In this document: positions 53,255-61,480 of the stretch, piece after piece
Layout: each line of letters begins with the position of its first letter
Numbering within the stretch: position 1 is the stretch's first letter
From: Stenomitos frigidus_A
Lineage (GTDB): Bacteria; Cyanobacteriota; Cyanobacteriia; Leptolyngbyales; Leptolyngbyaceae
Assembly: GCF_963877135.1 (NCBI RefSeq)
Contig: NZ_CAWNSW010000014.1
Span: 1 to 64,000, forward strand
DNA length: 64,000 nt
Direction of reading: 5' to 3'
Made by a program: the position numbers and the translations under genes
The notes under the pieces: model-generated
What the model saw: only the letters and a program-made list of their open reading frames with translations
Databases searched by the model: none
Told to the model about the DNA's origin: nothing

Positions 53255-54139
53255 TTAGAGCTGCGGTAATTCTGCCACACTGCCGATGTTCTCCAACACC
53301 AGATTAGGGCAGGTGCGTTTAATCACACCTGTTAGAACTTTACCAGGGCCAATCTCAACGACACGGCTGACGCCCTCGTCGGGTAGGCGTAACGAAATTT
53401 CTCGCCAGCGTACCTTGCCTGTCATCTGTTGAGCGAGGCGAGACTTGAGTATCGCTGCATCACTGCTGGGCGCGGGGTCAACATTAGACAACACAAGCAT
53501 TCGAGCGTCATGGAAGACCACACTATCTAACATCGTTTGAAAAGCAGCAGCAGCGGGTGCCATCAGGGGTGAGTGAAACGCACCGCTCACATTCAACTTC
53601 AATGCCCGTTTTGCTTTGACCTGGCTCAACACCGTTTCAACTCCAGCAGGTGTGCCCGAAATCACCACTTGTCCTGCATTATTGTCGTTTGCCAGCACGA
53701 CATCTGGAGTTTGTTGCAACTGCTGCTCAAGCTGCTCCTGGTTAAAGCCAAGCAGCGCTGCCATCATGCCATCAGAGGCTTGATCCATCAGTTCGGCTCG
53801 TTGCTTAATCAGTCGAAGCCCAGCCTCGAATGTAAAGACTCCAGCCACATAGAGCGCCACGTACTCTCCCAGGCTGTGACCAGCAACAAAATCAGGGTTC
53901 TGTCCATGTGCTCTAGCGAGGTCTGCCAGAATGCTCTCAATCACGTATAAACACGGCTGCGTGTAAAGGGTGCGGGACACCTTATCCTCTGGATGCTGGC
54001 AGATGCCGGGGATCGACCAGCCTAAGATTTGCTCCGCTTGCTCAAACATTGCTTTCGCTTCGGGCAGCTCAAACAGATCGGTTCCCATCCCTATCGCTTG
54101 TGAGCCTTGGCCCGGAAACACCCATGCAGTCTTAGTCAT
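53255..54139 (-). CDS. fabD: Malonyl-CoA:ACP transacylase
   Basis: It moves malonyl from CoA to acyl carrier protein, giving the extender unit for fatty acid synthesis. The motif FPGQGSQAIGMG opens the protein at residue 8, the nucleophile serine is in AGHSLGEYVAL near 92, and the catalytic histidine is in VSGAFHSPLM near 199. Length (294) is normal. It lies between fabH and plsC, and the 166-base gap to fabH is filled by repeats. Confidence 0.97.
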   Translation of the reverse strand: MTKTAWVFPGQGSQAIGMGTDLFELPEAKAMFEQAEQILGWSIPGICQHPEDKVSRTLYTQPCLYVIESILADLARAHGQNPDFVAGHSLGEYVALYVAGVFTFEAGLRLIKQRAELMDQASDGMMAALLGFNQEQLEQQLQQTPDVVLANDNNAGQVVISGTPAGVETVLSQVKAKRALKLNVSGAFHSPLMAPAAAAFQTMLDSVVFHDARMLVLSNVDPAPSSDAAILKSRLAQQMTGKVRWREISLRLPDEGVSRVVEIGPGKVLTGVIKRTCPNLVLENIGSVAELPQL

Positions 54140-54305
54140 TGAAGTTGTTGGTTGTTAGTTGGTGGTTGTTAGAAAGAAGAGAGGTGTGAGGTGTGAGAAG
54201 TAAGGTGCGAGGAGTCAGAATCGACTCAAAACTCAGGAGGGAGTGGCGTGGTACATCACTCAAAACTCCCAACTCAAAACTTTTAACTCAAAACTCTTCA
54301 CTTCC
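54140..54305. repeat. Repeat-filled spacer between fabH and fabD
   Basis: It holds GTTGTTAGTTGGTGGTTGTTAG near 54147 and then CACTCAAAACTC, CAACTCAAAAC and TAACTCAAAACTC (54258-54298), the complement of the TTTTGAG heptamer found in rimI and the riboswitch. No terminator or promoter is evident within it. Confidence 0.7.
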
Positions 54306-55310
54306 TTACCGTCCCCACTGAAACACGACTGCGCCCCAAGTGAGTCCGGCTCCAAAGCCGGAGGCAACGATCGTGTCACCCGGTTGAATTTTGCCCTGAC
54401 GGACTTCCTCGTCCAGTGCTAGCGGGATGGAGGCAGCAGACGTATTGCCGTACTTAGCCAGATTGCTGATGATTTTGTCGTAGGGAATGTTGAGACGATC
54501 GCCCACAGCATCAAGAATGCGCTGGTTGGCCTGGTGCAGCAGCAGCCAGTCTACGTCTTCCACGCTACGGTTGGCGCGGAAGAGGGCTTTTTCAATGACT
54601 TCTGGCACACGACGTACGGCAAAGCGATAGACCTCTTGCCCATTCATCGTGATGGGCTGGAAATTTCCCTGCCCGATCGTGACTCCATCAACCAACTCCT
54701 GAGGCTGAGGCTGATAGGCCAAATTCAGGCATTGATTCTGAGTGCCATCGCTGCGGAGCTCAAAACCGAGCAGCCGATCGTGCTCATTTGCCTGAAGTAT
54801 GACGGCTCCAGCACCATCACCAAAGAGAATACACGTCCGGCGATCGGTCCAGTCCACCCACCGTGACAACACATCTGCCCCGATCAGCAGGATATTTTGA
54901 TAAGCGCCTGTACGGATAAACTGAGCTGCTGTTACCAGGCCAAACACAAAACCAGAACATGCTGCTGTCAGGTCAAACGCGACTGCTTTTTGTGCCCCCA
55001 GCGCGTTTTGAATTTGGCTAGCGCTGCCAAACAGATCATCGGCAGTGGAGGTAGCCAGAATGATCAGGTCTAAATCCATGGGCGAGAGGTTTGCCATGGC
55101 GATCGCGCTCTGAGCGGCTTGAGTTGCGATCGTGGTCACAGATTCGTTGGGTGAGGCCAGTCGGCGCTGACGAATCCCGGTGCGGGAGGCAATCCAATCA
55201 TCAGAGGTTTCAACAAGCTGGCTCAGCCCCTCGTTGTCAAGGGTTGCCAGGGGTGTTGCCGAGCCGCTCCCGGTAATTGCAATGCCCAGACCTGGTTGCT
55301 TTACGTTCAT
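54306..55310 (-). CDS. fabH: 3-oxoacyl-ACP synthase III
   Basis: FabH condenses acetyl-CoA with malonyl-ACP to start fatty acid chains. The Cys-His-Asn triad is complete: cysteine in DLTAACSGFVFGL near residue 120, histidine in LLHQANQRILDAV near 260, and asparagine in LAKYGNTSAASIPLAL near 290. Length (334) is normal. It follows plsX by 69 bases in the same direction. Confidence 0.97.
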   Translation of the reverse strand: MNVKQPGLGIAITGSGSATPLATLDNEGLSQLVETSDDWIASRTGIRQRRLASPNESVTTIATQAAQSAIAMANLSPMDLDLIILATSTADDLFGSASQIQNALGAQKAVAFDLTAACSGFVFGLVTAAQFIRTGAYQNILLIGADVLSRWVDWTDRRTCILFGDGAGAVILQANEHDRLLGFELRSDGTQNQCLNLAYQPQPQELVDGVTIGQGNFQPITMNGQEVYRFAVRRVPEVIEKALFRANRSVEDVDWLLLHQANQRILDAVGDRLNIPYDKIISNLAKYGNTSAASIPLALDEEVRQGKIQPGDTIVASGFGAGLTWGAVVFQWGR

Positions 55311-55379
55311 GCTCTATCCATCGCTTGCTGGGTGAATCAGTCTGCCAACTAGCGGGCAACTGACCAGTACGCTCATCAA

Positions 55380-56426
55380 TTAACCGTCTTGCTGACCGCT
55401 GACCGCTGACGTCTGGCTGTCCTCTTTGTAACGCGACTGGATCCGATCCAGCACTCGGTTGTCGATCGCTTCCCTTGCAAGTCGCACTGCATTGAAAATC
55501 GTGGGTGCTTGAGAACTGCCGTGGCTAATAATGCAAACACCATCAACGCCCAGCAGCAAGCCACCACCATGTTCAGCGTGATCCATACGCTGCTTAATGC
55601 GTCGTAGATTCGGTTTCAGCACTGAGGTGCCAATCTTGCCACGCACACCTTGAGGCAGTTCCTCTCGCAGAATTTGCAGCGCAACCTCACCGACGGCCTC
55701 CGCAAACTTGAGCAGCACATTGCCCACAAAGCCATCACACACAATCACATCAAAGTTGCCTGAAAGCACATCTCGTCCTTCAGCATTGCCCACAAAGGGA
55801 ATCTGAGGATTTTTCTGGAGCAGTTGATGGGTGCGTAGCGCTAACTCATTGCCTTTGCTCGATTCTTCACCAATATTGAGCAACCCAACCTTAGGAGTTT
55901 CAATGCCCAAAACATATTGAGAATAGACAGTGCCCATAAAAGCAAACTGTTCTAAAAATTTTGGGCGGCAGTCAACGTTTGCACCAACATCCAGAATAAT
56001 GACTGGCTTACCGGCAATCAGCGTCGGCAAAACAGCCCCGATCGCGGGCCGATCAATCCCCTTCAACCGACCCAACCGCAACAATGCTGCTGCCATTACC
56101 GCACCAGAATGCCCTGCAGAAACAACGGCATCTGCCTCTTTCCGCTTGACTAAATCCATTGCTACGTTAATGGATGCTTTGGGCTTACGTCTCAGGGCAC
56201 TCAGGGGCTCTTCGCCCATTTCGATCGTACCCTCAGCCGGAATAATTTCGAGTGGCGAAGCGCTGGTATGCTTCCGGACGGCTGCACCAACCTCTTCCGG
56301 GTCACCCACTAGCAGAATCTTGACACCTAATTCTTCCTGTGCTCGAAGCGCTCCAGCAACAATCTCAGCCGGAGCATGATCCCCACCCATTGCATCAATC
56401 GCAATCCGCGCCTGCGTCGATCCCAT
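55380..56426 (-). CDS. plsX: Phosphate acyltransferase PlsX
   Basis: PlsX makes acyl-phosphate from acyl-ACP, the acyl donor for the first glycerolipid acylation. The start IAIDAMGGDHAPAEIV is diagnostic, and SAGHSGAVMAAALLRLGR and LNIGEESSKGNEL follow. The C-terminal tail (from about residue 334, EDSQTSAVSGQQDG) is encoded partly by a (GCTGACC)n heptamer repeat, so it is probably a recent, non-conserved extension. Confidence 0.96.
   Translation of the reverse strand: MGSTQARIAIDAMGGDHAPAEIVAGALRAQEELGVKILLVGDPEEVGAAVRKHTSASPLEIIPAEGTIEMGEEPLSALRRKPKASINVAMDLVKRKEADAVVSAGHSGAVMAAALLRLGRLKGIDRPAIGAVLPTLIAGKPVIILDVGANVDCRPKFLEQFAFMGTVYSQYVLGIETPKVGLLNIGEESSKGNELALRTHQLLQKNPQIPFVGNAEGRDVLSGNFDVIVCDGFVGNVLLKFAEAVGEVALQILREELPQGVRGKIGTSVLKPNLRRIKQRMDHAEHGGGLLLGVDGVCIISHGSSQAPTIFNAVRLAREAIDNRVLDRIQSRYKEDSQTSAVSGQQDG
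55391..55411. repeat. Heptamer repeat inside the plsX 3-prime end
   Basis: GCTGACC, GCTGACC and GCTGACG in tandem, within the last 11 codons of plsX on the opposite strand. Confidence 0.8.
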
Positions 56427-56599
56427 TGGTCAAACTTAATATAAACCTTCGCAATTCTACCAGATGGTCATGCCTCTACAAAAAACGAAATCAACGGGAT
56501 AGCCTCTGCTCCAACCGAGCGCTCATTAAATCAAAACGTTCGTTCTCTGTTGTAGAAATCTCCTTAGGAACAAGAATTTAATAACTCCGGCATTTCCCG

Positions 56600-56625
56600 T
56601 AGGGGCGCACGGCCGTGCGCCCCTA
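56600..56625. repeat. 26-bp perfect palindrome (REP-like)
   Basis: TAGGGGCGCACGG is followed at once by its exact reverse complement CCGTGCGCCCCTA. A related imperfect copy is at 37084-37110. In RNA it would form a strong hairpin, and it may end the upstream small-ORF transcript. Confidence 0.85.
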
Positions 56626-56664
56626 TCTGCAAATAATTTGTCGATTTTATTTAATCCACGATCC

Positions 56665-56814
56665 TTAGCGGCTACTAGAAAGCGACACTGTGTCAACTAA
56701 AAGACTAAAGCTATTGGACGCAGCCGGAGTCTGAGCCAATGCCAGCAAGATCAACGTCAGAGCAAAAGCGCCAGCTTCAAGAGTCTTAATGAGTTCCGAG
56801 CGTCCTACTTGCAT
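56665..56814 (-). CDS. Small hydrophobic ORF, 49 residues
   Basis: An ATG-to-TAA frame encoding MQVGRSELIKTLEAGAF followed by a hydrophobic stretch (ALTLILLALAQTPAAS) and a Ser-rich tail. The pattern is a single membrane helix or signal peptide with AQT-P-AAS as a possible cleavage site. It lies 238 bases upstream of plsX on the same strand. There is no clear Shine-Dalgarno sequence. It is not recognised as a known family. Confidence 0.42.
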   Translation of the reverse strand: MQVGRSELIKTLEAGAFALTLILLALAQTPAASNSFSLLVDTVSLSSSR

Positions 56815-57100
56815 AATGTGAGATTGATTGCTAAGTGTATGGAGCGAAACTATGATAAGTCAAATTTAGAGACTTTAAGCGCTGATCCAATCAGCCATCA
56901 GTCAGAATTTGAGCCGTGTGGAAGCTATGCCCTCAAGGTGAGGCAGAGCAGTCTAAAAGTAAGCGTCGCTCAAGACGATGCTGTACCAGAGCGATCGCCA
57001 TAGCCTTTTTTGCTGCATACGTGTAATTGACGAAACCAAAACTCGGGCGTAGCTCATAACAAGGAGAATTGCTGTCATAGCACGCCGTGCTTGAGACAGA

Positions 57101-57151
57101 CACCTAATTTCTTTAGCAAGTAACGAACATCCTTGCTAAAGAAATTAGGTG
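57101..57151. repeat. Perfect 20-bp inverted repeat
   Basis: CACCTAATTTCTTTAGCAAG (57101-57120) is repeated as its exact complement at 57132-57151, around the 11-base spacer TAACGAACATC. It is too long and perfect to be chance and has no T-run beyond it. It could be a terminator, a mobile-element remnant or a protein-binding site. Confidence 0.85.
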
Positions 57152-57189
57152 TGAGGGGCTTGAAGACGATTGTAGCTCTCAGTTCATTA

Positions 57190-58971
57190 ATGGGCACTCT
57201 CACCAGAGAGACCTGCCCTTATCAGCAGGCTTACTTCACCACTCTTCCTCGCTTAGCCGTGCCTCTCTTCCATCATCAATTTCACTCCTCACTGGGTATC
57301 CTACTGGCGCTTGGCTTATCTGCCTGTCAACAAGGATACTCTCAGCCCGTTCGTCCGACGCCTCTACCGCAGGAGGATTTGATTCAGGTCTACACCAATC
57401 ATGAACCTGCCTCGCGCTATACGGAACCCTATCGCAAACAGACGCGAGACGGAGACGATTTAGAGCAAAAAATTGTTGATGCGATCGCGGCAGCTCATGC
57501 AACGGTAGATGTTGCGGTTCAGGAACTCCGTCTGCCCAAAATTGCGGCGGCTCTAGTGGCGAGACAGGCAGCAGGCGTGAAAGTGAGAGTCATCTTGGAA
57601 AACACGTACTCACGCCCGTTCAGTACCTTTACAGCTGCAGAGATTGCACAACAGCCAGACCGCGATCGCGGTCGCTACGAAGAGTTTCGTCAACTTGCCG
57701 ATCGCAATAGTGATGGGCAACTGAGCCAGGAGGAAATCGATCAAGGGGATGCGTTGGTCATGCTCGATCGTGCCAAAATCCCCCGCCTTGATGACACCGC
57801 GGATGGTTCCGCTGGTAGTGCCCTCATGCATGACAAATTTGTTGTTGTTGATGGTCGCACAATCATCGTCACGTCGGCAAACTTCACCACGAGCGATGTA
57901 CATGGCGACTTTAAATCGCCTGCCAGCCGCGGCAATGCGAACAACATGCTGAAAATTACTAGCACAGAGCTAGCAGCTCTGTTCACGCAGCAGTTTAACC
58001 TGATGTGGGGCGATGGTCCCGGTGGCAAATTAGACAGCAAATTTGGCATCAAAAAGCCCTTTCATCCAGCGCAATTGGTCACGATCGGCTCAACCACTGT
58101 TGAAGTCCAATTTTCACCGACTCGTCCATCGATACCCTGGGAGCGTAGCAGCAATGGCTTGATTGGCAAAACACTCAGTGCTGCTAAGAAATCGGTTGAT
58201 ATGGCACTGTTTGTCTTCTCTGAACAAAAATTGGTCAATCTACTAGAAACGGTGCACCAAAACGGTGCCGAAGTGAGAGCTCTCATTGAACCAGGCTTCG
58301 CCTACCGTTCCTATAGTGAAGCGCTCGATATGTTGGGTCTTGCCCTTGCCGATGACTGCAAGCAGGAAGCCGCCAATCGTCCCTGGCAGAACCCAATTAC
58401 GACTGTTGGTGTACCTCGTCTCCCGCCTGGTGACCTGCTGCACAACAAATTTGGCATCGTCGATCAGGAAACCGTCATTACTGGGTCTCACAACTGGACA
58501 GATGCTGCCAATACAGGCAATGACGAGACTGTATTGGTGGTGCATAGCGCGATCGTGGCTGCTCATTACCAGCGAGAATTTGAACGACTCTATACAAATG
58601 CTATTTTGGGCATCCCGCCTGCTGTCCAAAAAAAGGTTAATGCTCAGCGACAGCAGTGTCCATCGCGTCAGGCGAACGCACCAGCACCAATCAGTCATCA
58701 GGCTAGTGGCAATCGCCCCAAGACCCGACATGCGGCTACTACCCCGATCGCCCATCCAAACCCAAGCGAGTCGCCATCTATACCGCGAGTAAACCTCAAC
58801 ACAGCTACTCACGCAGAGATCGATGCCTTACCAGGTGTCAGCAAAGCACTCGCAACGCGCATTATTGCCGCCCGTCAACAGCATCCCATCACGTCTCTAG
58901 AGGATTTAGATCGAATTCCTGGTGTCGGGCCCAAACTCCTGAAGCGATTAGAACCTCAGGTAACCTGGTGA
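57190..58971 (+). CDS. Phospholipase-D-like lipoprotein with EF-hand and C-terminal HhH domain
   Basis: Two PLD catalytic motifs are present: HDKFVVVD (57829-57852) and HNKFGIVD (58441-58464), each with downstream S/N residues (TSANFTTSD; TGSHNWTDA), so a full active site is likely. Between them, DRNSDGQLSQEE (57703-57738) matches the calcium loop of an EF-hand. The C-terminus (58789-58965) is a ComEA-like helix-hairpin-helix pair, VNLNTATHAEIDALPGVS and LDRIPGVGPKLL. A lipobox (LGLSAC) near residue 46 predicts a lipid-anchored envelope protein. The start is uncertain: ATG 57190 is used, but GTG 57259 gives a more normal signal peptide and TTG 57133 falls inside the inverted repeat. DNA or phospholipid may be the substrate. 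Confidence 0.85.
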   Translation: MGTLTRETCPYQQAYFTTLPRLAVPLFHHQFHSSLGILLALGLSACQQGYSQPVRPTPLPQEDLIQVYTNHEPASRYTEPYRKQTRDGDDLEQKIVDAIAAAHATVDVAVQELRLPKIAAALVARQAAGVKVRVILENTYSRPFSTFTAAEIAQQPDRDRGRYEEFRQLADRNSDGQLSQEEIDQGDALVMLDRAKIPRLDDTADGSAGSALMHDKFVVVDGRTIIVTSANFTTSDVHGDFKSPASRGNANNMLKITSTELAALFTQQFNLMWGDGPGGKLDSKFGIKKPFHPAQLVTIGSTTVEVQFSPTRPSIPWERSSNGLIGKTLSAAKKSVDMALFVFSEQKLVNLLETVHQNGAEVRALIEPGFAYRSYSEALDMLGLALADDCKQEAANRPWQNPITTVGVPRLPPGDLLHNKFGIVDQETVITGSHNWTDAANTGNDETVLVVHSAIVAAHYQREFERLYTNAILGIPPAVQKKVNAQRQQCPSRQANAPAPISHQASGNRPKTRHAATTPIAHPNPSESPSIPRVNLNTATHAEIDALPGVSKALATRIIAARQQHPITSLEDLDRIPGVGPKLLKRLEPQVTW

Positions 58972-59301
58972 AGGCTTTAGAGACAAGCTTGTCGGAACAA
59001 TAGCTGCCCAGTACCAGCCAAGTGCTTCACGAACGCTTGGCTGCTTTTGCAGCCGCCAACAGACGCTTTAGCCGCCTGAATGCTTACACGGTGGGGAACA
59101 CAAAGTTTTGACAGCATAAGCAGTCGGCCTGACGCTGATCGACAGCAGGCGACGGTGATCTTACAAAGCCTCCAGGCTGATTGCCCAGTAATGGTTTGTC
59201 AGAGTCCAGAACCCTGGACGCAACCCGAACGCTCAAACGGCATCTTCTCGTGAAGAAACCCGATTTTTTCGTGAAGAAACCCGATTTCTGAGTCAGCGCT
59301 C
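58972..59301. other. 330-bp region with terminator and GAAACC repeats
   Basis: It contains the hairpin at 59015-59046 and two copies of the AAGAAACCCGATTT repeat at 59250-59290. No gene is seen. Confidence 0.5.
59015..59046 (+). terminator. Putative terminator after the PLD gene
   Basis: CAGCCAAG pairs with CTTGGCTG, extended by a G-T and a G-C pair around the loop CTTCACGAA, and is followed by CTTTT. It begins 44 bases past the stop codon. The T-run is short, so confidence is moderate. Confidence 0.6.
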
Positions 59302-59544
59302 TTAGCCGTAGAGTGCTCGGAGCTTTAGAGCGATCGGTAAGCGGGTTCTAGACGCAAAGGCCATAGCGCTCAATTTGCCTTGCATAGAGTGGTGCTGTTT
59401 GATCCGCGGTGTCGTCCAGCGCGTACCTCCGCCCACCCGACGACCTGGAACACCCTCTCTATCTGCCATGGCAGGAGCCGCCAGCGATAGTAACAGAGTG
59501 AATAGAGAAAAAACGATTGCGAGTTGACGCATAGATGTGCTCAA
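59302..59544 (-). CDS. Short exported protein, DUF928-like N-terminus
   Basis: A signal peptide (MRQLAIVFSLFTLLLSLAAPAMA) is followed by DREGVPGRRVGGGTRW. This GVPGRRxGGGTR motif is what I know from the N-terminus of cyanobacterial DUF928 proteins, which are usually much longer. After it the sequence becomes basic and lacks the rest of the domain, so this may be a truncated copy or an independent small secreted protein. Start could be MSTSMRQ or MRQ. Confidence 0.62.
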   Translation of the reverse strand: MSTSMRQLAIVFSLFTLLLSLAAPAMADREGVPGRRVGGGTRWTTPRIKQHHSMQGKLSAMAFASRTRLPIALKLRALYG

Positions 59545-59647
59545 GATAGATGCCTAACATAATCTACAATCGCAAAGCAGGCTTTATCCCACCAGCGTTG
59601 AACCACTGAAGTCATCATTATTAAAAAATAAAGGAGGTACTTCACAA

Positions 59648-59725
59648 TTGAGTGTGATCGAGTGGTTCTACGGTTTCGCAGTAGCTAATGCATGCTTCAC
59701 TCTCGTTGAGCGTTGCTCATGCTAA
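59648..59725 (+). CDS. 25-residue hydrophobic microprotein, copy B
   Basis: A 26-codon frame from TTG to TAA with the strong site AAGGAGGT ten bases upstream. The product, M-SVIEWFYGFAVANACFTL-VERCSC, is a single hydrophobic segment. It has the same length as the frame at 33721 and shares M-[ST]-V-I, F-A, A, C, V and R in order with one gap. It lies 69 bases upstream of the NDH-2 gene on the same strand. An alternative GTG at 59654 would drop two residues. Function unknown. Confidence 0.55.
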   Translation: MSVIEWFYGFAVANACFTLVERCSC

Positions 59726-59794
59726 GCGCTAAAAGGATGCAGTTGTTATCCTGAAAGAGAACTGCCAGTAGCTACCTTTGTGCCATCAGAAGCC

Positions 59795-60997
59795 ATGACT
59801 CAACAACCTGCCCGTATTTGCATTCTTGGTGGAGGCTTTGGTGGTCTCTACACGGCTTTGCGCCTGAGTCAACTGCCCTGGACAAAGCACGAGAAGCCAG
59901 AAGTGACGCTGGTCGATCGCAGCGATCGCTTTCTCTTCTCGCCGTTGCTCTACGAATTGATGACAGGCGAGCTGCAAACCTGGGAGATTGCACCACCGTT
60001 TGAAGAACTGTTGGCGGGTACAGGTGTGCGCTTTCACCAAGGCACGGTTACAGATGTTGATTTGGTCACAAAGCATGTGCAGCTTCAGGATGGACATCGC
60101 TTGTCCTTCGATCGTCTTGTGCTGAGTTTGGGCGGCGAAACGCCCCTTGACCGTGTGCCAGGAACAGCCGAATACGCGTTACCGTTTCGCTCTATTACAG
60201 ATGCCTATCGGCTAGAAGAACGCCTGCGAACCCTAGAAGAGTCTGATGCGGAAAAGATTCGGGTGGCGATCGTGGGTGCTGGCTATGCGGGCGTCGAGCT
60301 CGCTTGCAAATTAGCTGATCGCCTTGGCGAACGGGGACGCGTTCGTCTGGTTGAGCAAGCGGATCAGATTCTTAGAACCTCTCCTGATTTCAACCGTGCA
60401 GCCGCAACAAAAGCGTTAGAAGCGAGAGGTGTGTGGCTTGATTTGGAAACAGGGGTAGAGGCGATCGCGGCTGAGACGATCGCCCTTGCTTATAAAGGCA
60501 ATGTTGACACCATCCCCGTCGATCTGGTGCTGTGGACGGTGGGCACTCGTGTTGCTGAAGTAATTAACAACCTGCCGCTCAAGAAGAATGCACGCGGACA
60601 GATTGTCGTGACTCCGACCCTACAAACGGTTGACAACCCAGATGTCTTCTCGCTGGGCGACCTTGTAGATTCCAAAGACGCCGATGGGCAGCAGGTACCC
60701 GCCACGGCACAGGCTGCCTTCCAACAGTCTGAATATGTCGGCTGGAATCTTTGGGCATCGCTCACCGATCGACCCCTTTTGCCCTTCCGCTATCAGCACC
60801 TCGGTGAAATGATGGCTCTGGGCACTGATAATGCCACGTTAACTGGCTTGGGGTTCAAGCTTGATGGGCCCTTTGCCTATGTCGCACGACGACTCGCTTA
60901 CTTGTATCGGATGCCGACCCTGGAGCATCAGGTGCGCGTTGGTTTAAACTGGATTGCCCAACCACTGCGCGATGCGATTGGGTCGATCGATTCGTAA
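59795..60997 (+). CDS. Type II NAD(P)H dehydrogenase (NDH-2)
   Basis: A 400-residue pyridine-nucleotide flavoprotein. The FAD-binding Rossmann motif is ICILGGGFGGLYTALRL near residue 8, and the NAD(P) motif is RVAIVGAGYAGVELACKL near 155. The C-terminal FAD motif is NPDVFSLGDL near 285, and KNARGQIVVTPTLQT precedes it. The C-terminal end (YVARRLAYLYRMP) is typical of membrane-associated NDH-2 enzymes that pass electrons from NAD(P)H to quinone without pumping protons. ATG at 59795 (MTQQPARI) is chosen over GTG 59780. Confidence 0.92.
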   Translation: MTQQPARICILGGGFGGLYTALRLSQLPWTKHEKPEVTLVDRSDRFLFSPLLYELMTGELQTWEIAPPFEELLAGTGVRFHQGTVTDVDLVTKHVQLQDGHRLSFDRLVLSLGGETPLDRVPGTAEYALPFRSITDAYRLEERLRTLEESDAEKIRVAIVGAGYAGVELACKLADRLGERGRVRLVEQADQILRTSPDFNRAAATKALEARGVWLDLETGVEAIAAETIALAYKGNVDTIPVDLVLWTVGTRVAEVINNLPLKKNARGQIVVTPTLQTVDNPDVFSLGDLVDSKDADGQQVPATAQAAFQQSEYVGWNLWASLTDRPLLPFRYQHLGEMMALGTDNATLTGLGFKLDGPFAYVARRLAYLYRMPTLEHQVRVGLNWIAQPLRDAIGSIDS

Positions 60998-61480
60998 TGG
61001 CATCAGCACTCCAGAATTCAGGCTGGTCTAGAGAGTTGCTTCTGGATTGCGGGCATACTGACTGAAGAAAGCCTTCTCTTCCCAAACAATCAGGTAAGGC
61101 AAGGCTGCGATCGTCCTTGAATGTCGTCACCATCCAGCGGTGAGGAGCAAAACCTGTGACGTATAACGTCACTTTTGTGGGCGCTCAAAGCGGTGTTCTT
61201 TAGCTCATGTCTTCAGGCTTCTAAGGAGATTTCCAAAAAATAAATAAATACTCATCTGTCCATGTCACTTAAAAGTGTAAGATCTTGCGCTCCTGTAGGG
61301 GCAATACTTTTCTCGGAAATCGCCTCACAGAAACATGACGACCAGTCTGATTGTGATGCTAGCTACCAGGGCAGCGCTAGTGGAGTGGTGGAGCAAGGTG
61401 AAAACTAGACAAATTTTGAGACGCTCACGTGTGAATTCCACAGAGTCAGGGGCAAATACCAGAGTATTGAGGGTAGCTAG
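60998..61480. other. 483-bp intergenic region
   Basis: A palindrome, GTGACGT-ATA-ACGTCAC (61156-61172), is followed by TTTT and could be a terminator or an operator. A minus-strand frame near 61010-61130 gives LPYLIVWEEKAFFSQYARNP after a frameshift from an upstream frame, possibly a gene relic. A 48-codon plus frame at 61262-61408 has no ribosome site and is not called. Confidence 0.45.

Larger units (their letters stand above)
56427..57189. other. Intergenic region with palindromes and one small ORF
   Basis: It holds the perfect palindrome at 56600-56625, the small minus-strand ORF at 56665-56814 and the long inverted repeat at 57101-57151, each listed separately. Nothing else here looks coding. 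Confidence 0.55.

Noticed and set aside
60998..61170. Possible gene relic on the minus strand after NDH-2
   Set aside because: A protein-like stretch (LIVWEEKAFFSQYARNP) appears only after a frameshift and is too short to name.
61262..61408. 48-codon frame before the pentapeptide gene
   Set aside because: No Shine-Dalgarno sequence, and it includes GTAGGGGCAAT text typical of dispersed repeats.
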